Of a stretch of DNA of 7,992 nt, positions 1 to 6,310 are shown piece by piece. The notes beneath the pieces were generated by a model, which worked only from the letters and a program-made list of their open reading frames with translations, was not told where the DNA came from and made no database searches. Within the stretch, counting starts at the first letter, position 1. Each line of letters starts with the position of its first letter. The stretch lies in the NCBI GenBank assembly GCA_011049295.1, contig DSCA01000018.1:1-7992 (forward strand), written 5' to 3'. The stretch is from Thermoplasmatales archaeon. GTDB taxonomy: Archaea; Thermoplasmatota; E2; UBA202; DSCA01. The position numbers and the translations under genes were made by a program.

Positions 1-1402
1 GAAGCGGGGCGTTGAGGGTGGAGGCCAGAATGGCTCCCTCGCTGGCCGAGGTCAGATAGTCGTTTCTCTCTTGGGTGTAGTTGGTATGCCAGGAGTAGGA
101 GATGCGGTAGTCCACGGAGCGAGTGGCCGTGTCGTCCATGGAAAAGATGCACAACCGGTAATGCTCGCCGGGCAGACAGCCTCCCAGTCTCTCCACCTCG
201 ATGACCTGCTGACTGCCGGTGGCGTTGCGGGCGGAGACGATTTCCTCTCCGGCCGGTCCGATGAGCGAAAAGCCCAGGTGCGCAGAGGGGTCGTCCCATT
301 CCAGCACGAATCGAGCGTGGCGGGAGCCGGCTGCAGGGGTTTCAGGTATGTCCATCTCCGTGCCCGGGTACATGGCGACATCCACGTTGTAGGTGACCCC
401 CCGTCGCAGGCTCAGAAGCGCCTGGAGGGGTGAGCCCTGCAGGGTGAGCAGTCCCCCCAGCAGGTCTATACGCGGCGCCTCGGTGGGAATGTCGGTGATA
501 CCGATGCGCCAGTTGCCGGTGTTGTAGACGTAGGATTCCGCGTATTCCCGGGGCCCGGTGAGAATGTTCCAGTTGGCCACGGCGGCGGTCTGCATCCACT
601 CGCCCCCCTGCTGGCAGAAAAGCTGCACGTCGGGGTCGCCGGGGGGGATGGCAATGAAGCCGCCCAGGATAATGGAGTCCCACCACACGTCGGCGGTGAC
701 ATACTTGTAGCCGTCGGGAACCGTGAAGGGGTGAAAGACCGGGTTCAAGGAGTTGCTCTGCCCTACCTCGAACTGGGCCGTCTGCACCCTCTGGCCCGCC
801 GGAAAGGTGCCGGTCAGGGTTCCCTCGGTGGTGTTCTGCACCTCCGCTGCCTCTCCCACCACCGCAATAACCGCCCGGTCGGCAAATGACCAGTCGTGAA
901 GGGCTATGGTGGCCGCCGTCTCGTAGATGTCCGAGCCGGATATGGTGGACACGTTTCGAGCCTTCCAGGTGGCCGCCTTTTCCCGGGGCATATTTATCAA
1001 TACCAGGTGGTCCAGCTGTCCCTCGCAATACCCCATCCAGTCGGTCATGAAGTACTCCAGGCTCTGATAGGCGTTGAGGGAGCGCTCCTCCGGGCTGGGG
1101 GACGGCATTTCGTCCTGGTGGAAGAGCAGCGGGTGGGAGTATAGCTTCCTGCTGGCTGCGTCGTAAAACACGGAGGTGGGCACCGCGGCCAGATAGGCAT
1201 AGTCGTCAGCCAGGCTGTTTTCATCAAACTGTACCATGGTGACCTTTTTGGTGGGAACCACGGGTGCCCAGGAAGGACCGGTGTCGAAGCCACCAGGGGC
1301 GGCCGGTCCCAGGGCCAGTGAAACAGATACGGTGCTGAGCACGAGCAGGGTGATGACCGTCACCGGTAAAATGCGATTTTTGTATGAGTGCAGTCGTCCC
1401 AT
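1..1402 (-). CDS. Large exported protein of unknown function, N-terminal 467 residues (3' end outside window)
   Basis: Reading the minus strand from the ATG at 1402 gives one frame open to the window edge, 467 codons with no stop, so the C-terminus is missing. Residues 1-9 are polar and basic (MGRLHSYKNR begins the chain), residues 11-30 are a hydrophobic segment ending VSLALG, and this looks like a signal peptide. The rest is hydrophilic with no further membrane segment. Four N-glycosylation sequons (NVS at 150, NTT at 190, NAT at 393, NYT at 441) fit an extracellular archaeal protein. An N-terminal region (about 53-180) with motifs such as FDENSLADDYAYLAAVPTSV and LYSHPLLFHQD resembles, from memory, uncharacterised euryarchaeal secreted proteins; beta-rich C-terminal stretches (about 335-440) could be carbohydrate- or protein-binding domains, but this is inference. 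The start is supported by a TATA-like element 24-29 bases upstream. Nothing catalytic is recognised. Confidence 0.8.
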   Translation of the reverse strand, partial: MGRLHSYKNRILPVTVITLLVLSTVSVSLALGPAAPGGFDTGPSWAPVVPTKKVTMVQFDENSLADDYAYLAAVPTSVFYDAASRKLYSHPLLFHQDEMPSPSPEERSLNAYQSLEYFMTDWMGYCEGQLDHLVLINMPREKAATWKARNVSTISGSDIYETAATIALHDWSFADRAVIAVVGEAAEVQNTTEGTLTGTFPAGQRVQTAQFEVGQSNSLNPVFHPFTVPDGYKYVTADVWWDSIILGGFIAIPPGDPDVQLFCQQGGEWMQTAAVANWNILTGPREYAESYVYNTGNWRIGITDIPTEAPRIDLLGGLLTLQGSPLQALLSLRRGVTYNVDVAMYPGTEMDIPETPAAGSRHARFVLEWDDPSAHLGFSLIGPAGEEIVSARNATGSQQVIEVERLGGCLPGEHYRLCIFSMDDTATRSVDYRISYSWHTNYTQERNDYLTSASEGAILASTLNAPL

Positions 1403-1423
1403 TGGAGTATTATGAGAAAACAC

Positions 1424-1433
1424 TCTATAAATG
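1424..1433 (-). promoter_or_regulatory. TATA-box promoter of the exported-protein gene
   Basis: On the minus strand the sequence reads CATTTATAG, a good archaeal TATA box centred near 1428. The ATG at 1402 lies about 26 bases downstream, where transcription would start, so the message is predicted to be leaderless. There is no Shine-Dalgarno-like motif before the ATG. Confidence 0.6.
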
Positions 1434-1484
1434 TTTTTATACGTCCGGGGAGCGATTGTATGCGGACCGTATCTGTTCAAAGTT

Positions 1485-1497
1485 AATTATTTAAATG
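1485..1497 (+). promoter_or_regulatory. TATA-box promoter of the S2P/DUF599 operon
   Basis: AATTATTTAAATG contains the palindrome ATTTAAAT centred at 1492-1493. A start about 25 bases downstream would fall near 1517, leaving a leader of roughly 14 bases before the ATG at 1531. The purine run AAGGGG at 1519-1524 could be a weak ribosome binding site. This is the one first-in-operon gene in the window that is not predicted to be leaderless. Confidence 0.5.
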
Positions 1498-1530
1498 GAC
1501 GGCCGGTTGTGATGCGGTAAGGGGCCAGCC

Positions 1531-2649
1531 ATGAAAACCTCGTTTCTCCTGGGAAGCATTCGCGCCATCGCCATCCGGGTGCACTTCACTCTGCTGATTA
1601 TCGTGGCCCTGTTTTCCTGGGCGTTTGCCACCCAGAGCGTGGCTCTCCTTTCGTTTACCATCGGATTCGGCAACTTGAGTGCCCACCTCTGGCTGCGGGC
1701 CGTCCTGGGCACGGTGCTGGCCGTCCTGTTCTTTGCCTGCGTGCTGGTGCACGAGCTGGCACACTCGCTCATGGCCCAGAGGCAGGGATACGGGGTGCGG
1801 AGCATCACACTGTTCGTCTTTGGGGGCATTTCCCAGATGGAGGATATTCCCCGGGAGCCGCGGCTGGAACTGCAGGTGGCGGGAATCGGACCGCTGACCA
1901 GCGTGGCCCTGGGAGCTCTGTTGTATCTCGGCTACACGCTGCTCCAGACCGCCAATGGACCCCTGATGCATGAGGCGCTGGCCACGGGCCTGGGCACCCT
2001 GGCGTTCTACAACTTCGTGCTGGGCTTATTTAACCTCGTTCCCGCCTTTCCCACCGACGGAGGACGGCTGCTGCGGGCCATGCTGGCCACGTTCATGGAT
2101 TATGACCGGGCCACCCATGCCGCCGCCGCCGTGGGCAAGGGCCTGGCCATCGCCATGGCCGTCTTCGGCATCTTCTACAACTTCTGGCTCATCCTGATTG
2201 CTGTGTTTATCTACATGGGGGCCTCCGAAGAGGAGCGAGCGGTCCGGGTGACCCTGGCCCTGGAGGGGCTGAAGGCCCGGGACATCATGACTGCCCAGGT
2301 GAAAACGGTGCCCCCGGACATGAGCATATCCGCGCTGGCCGGGCGCATGCTGCAGGACAAGCATACGGGCTATCCGGTGGAGCGGGAGGGAAAAGTGCTG
2401 GGGGTGGTCACCTTCAGCGACGTGCGGGCGGTGAGCCCGGAGCAGCGGGATACCACCCGGGTGAGCGACGTCATGTCCACCTCCCTCATCAGCGTGTCTC
2501 CCCGGAGCAGCGCCGTGGATGCCTTCAGGCGTCTGCAACGGGCCAATGTGGGCCGGGTGCTGGTCATGGAGGACGGGCGCCTGGCGGGAATCATCACCCG
2601 CTCCGACCTTCTGCAGGTCATCCAGATGCGGGGCGCCGGGGTACAATAA
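1531..2649 (+). CDS. Site-2 protease family (M50) intramembrane metalloprotease with two CBS domains
   Basis: The 372-residue product is a polytopic membrane zinc protease that cleaves substrates within the membrane. The zinc motif HELAH is at residues 74-78 inside a hydrophobic segment (about 58-75), with the second conserved motif PAFPTDGGR at 171-179 supplying the third ligand, Asp176. Other hydrophobic segments lie near 18-33, 118-135, 155-170 and 205-230. Two CBS domains follow at about 246-301 and 308-368; in this subfamily they bind adenine nucleotides and are thought to regulate the protease. The N-terminus (LGSIRAIAIRVHFTLL) matches the usual family start, supporting the ATG at 1531. 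It is the first gene of an operon with a DUF599 protein 37 bases downstream and is divergent from the exported-protein gene. The substrate is unknown. Confidence 0.93.
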   Translation: MKTSFLLGSIRAIAIRVHFTLLIIVALFSWAFATQSVALLSFTIGFGNLSAHLWLRAVLGTVLAVLFFACVLVHELAHSLMAQRQGYGVRSITLFVFGGISQMEDIPREPRLELQVAGIGPLTSVALGALLYLGYTLLQTANGPLMHEALATGLGTLAFYNFVLGLFNLVPAFPTDGGRLLRAMLATFMDYDRATHAAAAVGKGLAIAMAVFGIFYNFWLILIAVFIYMGASEEERAVRVTLALEGLKARDIMTAQVKTVPPDMSISALAGRMLQDKHTGYPVEREGKVLGVVTFSDVRAVSPEQRDTTRVSDVMSTSLISVSPRSSAVDAFRRLQRANVGRVLVMEDGRLAGIITRSDLLQVIQMRGAGVQ

Positions 2650-2674
2650 GTGTTAAGTATCACCGCCGTAATGT

Positions 2675-2679
2675 GGAGG
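2675..2679 (+). promoter_or_regulatory. Shine-Dalgarno site of the DUF599 gene
   Basis: GGAGG lies 7 bases before the ATG at 2687, a near-ideal archaeal ribosome binding site. It favours 2687 over the in-frame ATG two codons later (2693). It marks this gene as the internal member of an operon, in contrast to the leaderless first genes elsewhere in the window. Confidence 0.75.
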
Positions 2680-2686
2680 CAGCGAT

Positions 2687-3355
2687 ATGGCGATGGAACT
2701 GCTGGACACGGCCGCTCTGGCCGTCTTTTTCGGATGCGTTGTAACCTATGCGGCCGCCCTCCGTTTCATACTCCAGCGACCCGATAGGGCCAAGAGGGGT
2801 CTGCTGAGCATTTTCTATGCCCGCTGGGTGGAGCGGGTGGCCAATCCCGAGGACAGCATTTTGGCGGTGCAGACCATGCGCAACCTCATCATGTCGGTGA
2901 CCTTTCTGTCCTCGGCCATGCTCATTCTGCTGGGCGTCCTCATCCGCTCCCCGGAGGGGCTGAGTGACCTGATGACGTTCACCGCCGAGACCACCGAGGC
3001 GGCCCATTACAAGATGCTGCTGCTGTTTTCAGTGCTGCTGTTTTCCCTGAGCATGTTTCTGCTGTCCCTGCGGCAGATGGTACGGTTCAGCATCCTCATC
3101 GGCATACCCCGGGAGAGCATCTGGCGCGCCACGGGAGGCCGGTGCGACGTGGATGCCAGCGACCTGAGGACCACTACTTTTCTCAAGGCCACCAACCGTT
3201 TCACCTTCGGCATCCGGGGCATATACTACGGGGTGGCGGTCATGCTGTGGTTCATCAGCCCCCTGGCCTTTATGGGGGCCAGCATCATCATCACCGCTCT
3301 GCTCATCGCCCATCACGACATACGTGCCCCCTGCCCGGAAAGGCCGCCGGTGTGA
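2687..3355 (+). CDS. DUF599 family membrane protein
   Basis: The 222-residue product has about four hydrophobic segments (roughly 5-26, 66-87, 109-127 and 178-207). Features I associate with DUF599 are AVQTMRNLIMSVTFLSS (60-76), a Lys-led membrane helix KMLLLFSVLLFSLSMFLLS (109-127) and the C-terminal FGIRGIYYGVAVMLWF (174-189). No biochemical function is known for the family. It follows the S2P gene by 37 bases with its own Shine-Dalgarno site and no promoter in between, so the two are probably co-transcribed. Its stop codon lies only 3 bases from the convergent dph5 stop. Family assignment is from pattern memory, without a search. Confidence 0.8.
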   Translation: MAMELLDTAALAVFFGCVVTYAAALRFILQRPDRAKRGLLSIFYARWVERVANPEDSILAVQTMRNLIMSVTFLSSAMLILLGVLIRSPEGLSDLMTFTAETTEAAHYKMLLLFSVLLFSLSMFLLSLRQMVRFSILIGIPRESIWRATGGRCDVDASDLRTTTFLKATNRFTFGIRGIYYGVAVMLWFISPLAFMGASIIITALLIAHHDIRAPCPERPPV

Positions 3356-3358
3356 CGG

Positions 3359-4144
3359 CTAGCCCAGCAGCTCCGATGGGGCCCCGGCCAGCAGGACCAG
3401 CGCCCGGGCCTCCATGGGGTGAAGGTGACCCGGAACCACCAGGGTGTGCAGGGGTGGCCCGAAGTCACCCCGCCGCAGCTCCGGCGGATAACCGGCTTTC
3501 ACCACCGGCGAGGGAGAGGAGGCGCGGGCCACCACGGCCAGAAGAGTTTTATCCATAATGACTTCCTGGCTCATACGCCGCTCCATCTCCAGAAGAACGT
3601 CGATGCCCTGGTTGGCGGTCATGTACCGGGCGGCGTGCTGATGGATGTCCAGCAGAACCAGGGTGTGCAGCCCGCGCTGTTTGTTGTCCCTGATGACCTC
3701 GTAGGGCGAGGTGGGAAAATAGTTTTCCTGCGGCGTAACCAGGGTGGTGGCCCGGCCAAACTTGTAGCTCTGCAGGCCCAGCAGGCCGGCGGCGGCGGTG
3801 GAGATGCTGACGCCGTGGATGACCCGGGTGGCTATGCCCCGCTCCACGGCCCGCAGCCGGAGGTCCACGTGGGTGGTGGCGGTCATGGGGTCGCCGCCGG
3901 TGAGCAGGCAGACGGACTCCCGCTCCGCCCCGCCCAGGATGACGCTTCCCTCCTCCACCTCCTCCCTGCTCAGGGGGACCACCGCTCTGCCCAGCATCTT
4001 TTCCACTTCTTCCAGGGAAACGCCCAGGGCGCTGGTGTAGAACTCGGCGAAGCAGGTGTCGCAGCTTCTGGCGGCCTCCAGACCGGCCAGGGTGATGTCT
4101 CTCTCGCTGTACAGCCCCAGACCGACAAAGGTGAGCAGGCCCAT
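3359..4144 (-). CDS. dph5: Diphthine synthase (diphthamide biosynthesis methyltransferase Dph5)
   Basis: The 261-residue product is an S-adenosylmethionine-dependent methylase that modifies the EF-2 histidine on the way to diphthamide (trimethylation to diphthine in archaea). Family signatures run throughout: FVGLGLYSERDIT (6-18), AEFYTS (33-38), GGDPMTATTHVDLRLRA (83-99), HGVSISTAAAGLLGLQSYKF (110-129), SPYEVIRDNKQRGLHTL (146-162) and PGHLHPMEA (238-246). The length is normal for archaeal Dph5. I chose the ATG at 4144 because family members begin almost directly with this GLGL motif and because it lies 24-25 bases from the TATA centre. The in-frame ATGs at 4165 and 4177 fall inside that TATA element and would only add non-homologous residues. 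It is divergent from trm5, sharing its promoter region. Confidence 0.95.
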   Translation of the reverse strand: MGLLTFVGLGLYSERDITLAGLEAARSCDTCFAEFYTSALGVSLEEVEKMLGRAVVPLSREEVEEGSVILGGAERESVCLLTGGDPMTATTHVDLRLRAVERGIATRVIHGVSISTAAAGLLGLQSYKFGRATTLVTPQENYFPTSPYEVIRDNKQRGLHTLVLLDIHQHAARYMTANQGIDVLLEMERRMSQEVIMDKTLLAVVARASSPSPVVKAGYPPELRRGDFGPPLHTLVVPGHLHPMEARALVLLAGAPSELLG

Positions 4145-4164
4145 GTGGGGACAACCACTAACCA

Positions 4165-4174
4165 TATAAATAAA
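4165..4174. promoter_or_regulatory. Shared bidirectional TATA element for dph5 (minus) and trm5 (plus)
   Basis: TATAAATAAA is the only TATA-like sequence in the 47-base gap. It reads TATAAATA on the plus strand and TTTATTTATA on the minus strand. Its centre, about 4168, is equidistant from the trm5 ATG (4192) and the dph5 ATG (4144), 24 bases each way, so both messages are predicted leaderless. It is flanked by the inverted pair CCAT (4162-4165) and ATGG (4176-4179), making the whole site roughly symmetric. Confidence 0.65.
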
Positions 4175-4191
4175 CATGGCATAGAACCCTC

Positions 4192-5187
4192 ATGCGGTCC
4201 TCCTGTCTGGCCGTGCCCCGCCCCCGTGCCGAAAGGCTGCGCCAGTGGCTCCTGGAGCGAGGGCTGCTGCGCACCGACCTGGCCATCCGCCGTGACGAGC
4301 AATTTGTGTACCTTCCCGTCAGGGGGGACGTGGACGTAGAGGAGACCCGGCCGCTGGAGATGGAATTCGAGGAGAGGGAGAGAGAGCCCCGGTGGCAGGA
4401 AGCCCTGGCCGGGGTGCTGCCCGACGGCGCATCGCTATCCTCATTCGACGTGGTGGGAGACATCGCCATCCTTCGCCTTCCTTCCGAGATGGAATCGTAC
4501 AAGCGAGAGGTGGGCCGGGCCATTCTCTCCGCGCAGAAAAGCATCCGGGTGGTGTGCAACGACCGGGGGGTGAAGGACCACTACCGGGTGCGGGACCTGG
4601 AGGTCATCGCCGGGGAGCAGCGCACCGAGACCACCCACCGGGAACACGGCATAGCCATGACCCTGGACGTGAGCCAGGTGTATTTTTCTCCCCGGCTGGC
4701 CACGGAGCGCAGGCGGGTGGCCGACCAGGTTCAGCCCGGAGAAACGGTCATCGACATGTTTGCCGGCGTGGCCCCCTTTTCCCTGGTGATAGCCGCCGTG
4801 TCCCGGCCCTCCCAGGTCTACGCCATCGACGTGAACCCGGTGGCCGTGCGCTACGCCCGGCTCAACGTGCAGCGCAACCGTCTGCAGGAGCACGTCACCG
4901 TCATGGAGGGAGACGCCCGGCAGGTGCTTCCCTCGCTCCCGCCGGCGGACCACATAGTCATGAATCTCCCCCACAGCGCCCAGGAGTTTTTTTCTTTGGC
5001 CGTAGACAGGGCGGGAGTCATACACTATTATGACATCCTGGAGCCGGAAAAAATAGGGGAGCGGCTGGACTGGCTGCGCAGCCAGGCGGAGGAAAAGGGA
5101 CGACAGGCCACCGTCAGGGAGACCAGAACCGTGGGCATGTATTCCCCCCGCCAGGTGAAGCTGGGAGTGGACGTGGTCATAGACTGA
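4192..5187 (+). CDS. trm5: tRNA (guanine(37)-N1)-methyltransferase Trm5 (archaeal Trm5b type)
   Basis: The 331-residue product makes m1G37 in tRNAs, using S-adenosylmethionine, which prevents +1 frameshifting. The N-terminal D1 domain (about 1-45, LAVPRPRAERLRQWLLERGL) is present, typical of the Trm5b type that reads the tRNA elbow. The Rossmann methylase domain has VYFSPRLATER (163-173), the SAM-binding DMFAGVAPFS (188-197), AIDVNPVAV (211-219) and NLPH (258-261). By spacing, Arg132, Tyr164, Glu172 and Asn258 correspond to the catalytic and SAM-site residues Arg145, Tyr177, Glu185 and Asn265 of the Methanocaldococcus enzyme, so it should be active. The ATG at 4192 lies 24 bases from the shared TATA centre. 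Its 3' end overlaps the convergent aminopeptidase gene by 11 bases. Confidence 0.95.
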   Translation: MRSSCLAVPRPRAERLRQWLLERGLLRTDLAIRRDEQFVYLPVRGDVDVEETRPLEMEFEEREREPRWQEALAGVLPDGASLSSFDVVGDIAILRLPSEMESYKREVGRAILSAQKSIRVVCNDRGVKDHYRVRDLEVIAGEQRTETTHREHGIAMTLDVSQVYFSPRLATERRRVADQVQPGETVIDMFAGVAPFSLVIAAVSRPSQVYAIDVNPVAVRYARLNVQRNRLQEHVTVMEGDARQVLPSLPPADHIVMNLPHSAQEFFSLAVDRAGVIHYYDILEPEKIGERLDWLRSQAEEKGRQATVRETRTVGMYSPRQVKLGVDVVID

Positions 5188-6229
5188 CCCGGGAGCCCAC
5201 CGCCTCCAGGGCCCGGGCCATCAGCCGGGCTCCGCTCTGCAGGTCCCGGAGGTCCAGGACCTCTACCCCCGAATGAAGGTATCGGGTGGGCACGCTGACC
5301 ACGCCGCAGGGGACCCCCGCCCGGGTGAGGTGAATGGCGGTGGCATCGGTGGTGCCGCCCGAGGATACCTCCAGCTGGTAGGGAATGTCGTGCTGGCGGG
5401 CGGTGTCCTCCAGCCAGCGCATGATGGAGGGCGACGCAATCAGCCCTCTCCCCGAGGCATCGGTGACGGTCAGCGCCGGACCCTCTCCCAGCTTGAGGGC
5501 GGCGTCTTTTTCCTCGATGCCCGGGTGGTCGCCGGCCACCGCCGTTTCGCTGACCAGCGCCGCATCCGGGTCCAGCCCGAAGGCCGAGGTTCTGGCTCCC
5601 TTGAGCCCCACTTCCTCCTGCACCGTTCCCACCGCATAGACGGTGACCTCGGCAGCGGTCTGGCGCACCGCCTCCACCATCATGGCCACTCCGGCCCGGT
5701 CGTCCAGCGCTTTGCCGCACACTCGGTGGCCCTGCAGGGTGACTAGGCTGCGGTCCAGCGTTATGGGGGTGCCGGGCCGAATGCCCAGGGCGTCTGCCTC
5801 CTGCCTGTCCTGGATGCCCACGTCGATGAACATGTCCTCGGCCTTGACCGTCTTTTTCTTTTCCTCGGATTTCATTATGTGGGGGGGCTTGGAGCCGATG
5901 ACCCCGTACACGTCGCCCCGGGGGGCATGCACCACCACCCGGTTGTTGAGCAGGGTCTGGTCGAACCAGCCGCCGAACTTGACGAAGCGAATGAAGCCCT
6001 TGTCGTCCACGTGCTTGACCATCAGCCCGATTTCGTCCAGGTGAGCGGCCACCATGACCGCAGATTCCGAGCCGTTCCTGGTTGCAATCAGGTTCCCCAG
6101 TTTGTCGAAGCGGATATCGTCCACGTGCTCTTCCAGGGCTTCACTCACTATGGCCCGCACGCTGTCCTCGTGCCCCGATATGCCGGGGGCCTGACTCAGC
6201 CGCTGCAGAAAAGATGTCAGTTCCTCCAT
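5177..6229 (-). CDS. M42 family metallopeptidase (TET-like aminopeptidase)
   Basis: The 350-residue product is a dinuclear zinc or cobalt aminopeptidase of the M42 family, whose archaeal members form self-compartmentalised tetrahedral dodecamers that degrade peptides released by the proteasome. Metal and catalytic motifs are visible: AHLDEIG (62-68, ligand His63 and Asp65), GKALDDRAG (172-180), TVQEEVGLKGA (202-212, general base Glu205 and ligand Glu206), SETAVAGDHPG (227-237) and RYLHSGVE (316-323, ligand His319). The usual Asp ligand in the fourth motif appears to be Glu228. The ATG at 6229 gives the normal family length and lies 25 bases from a TATA box; an upstream in-frame ATG at 6409 would run antisense through the next gene and is unlikely. 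Substrate preference cannot be read from the sequence. Confidence 0.93.
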   Translation of the reverse strand: MEELTSFLQRLSQAPGISGHEDSVRAIVSEALEEHVDDIRFDKLGNLIATRNGSESAVMVAAHLDEIGLMVKHVDDKGFIRFVKFGGWFDQTLLNNRVVVHAPRGDVYGVIGSKPPHIMKSEEKKKTVKAEDMFIDVGIQDRQEADALGIRPGTPITLDRSLVTLQGHRVCGKALDDRAGVAMMVEAVRQTAAEVTVYAVGTVQEEVGLKGARTSAFGLDPDAALVSETAVAGDHPGIEEKDAALKLGEGPALTVTDASGRGLIASPSIMRWLEDTARQHDIPYQLEVSSGGTTDATAIHLTRAGVPCGVVSVPTRYLHSGVEVLDLRDLQSGARLMARALEAVGSRVSL

Positions 6230-6250
6230 GGCAGCCAATTGGCGGCAATT

Positions 6251-6258
6251 ATTTAAAT
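6251..6258 (-). promoter_or_regulatory. TATA box of the M42 peptidase gene
   Basis: The palindrome ATTTAAAT is centred at 6254-6255, 25 bases from the ATG at 6229 on the minus strand, so a leaderless transcript is predicted. Because it is palindromic it could also fire rightward, with a start near 6280. Confidence 0.6.
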
Positions 6259-6282
6259 GTTGCACCGAAGCCGGGGAATCGC

Positions 6283-6290
6283 ATATAAAC
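6283..6290 (+). promoter_or_regulatory. TATA box of the creatininase-family gene
   Basis: ATATAAAC is centred near 6286, 25 bases before the ATG at 6311. This predicts a leaderless mRNA and decides the start codon. Confidence 0.6.
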
Positions 6291-6310
6291 GCCGGCAGGT
6301 TACCGCTACC

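Noticed and set aside
342..1028. A 228-codon minus-strand open frame within the exported-protein gene
   Set aside because: It is in a different frame from the 467-codon reading that begins at 1402 with a signal peptide and promoter. Its product is Gly/Arg/His-rich, typical of a shadow frame.
4145..4177. Longer dph5 starts at 4165 and 4177
   Set aside because: Both ATGs sit in the shared TATA element, and the extra 7 or 11 residues precede the usual family N-terminus.
3419..4339. A 306-codon open frame on the plus strand, antisense to dph5 and running into trm5
   Set aside because: It lies opposite a clearly conserved dph5, its product is low-complexity (rich in Gly, Gln, His, Val) and matches nothing recognisable, and it has no promoter or ribosome binding site. 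Long antisense frames are common in GC-rich genes.
6257..6310. Upstream start for the creatininase-family protein at 6257
   Set aside because: The ATG overlaps the ATTTAAAT element and precedes the ATATAAAC promoter, so it would not be in the transcript. The added 18 residues look unlike the family N-terminus.
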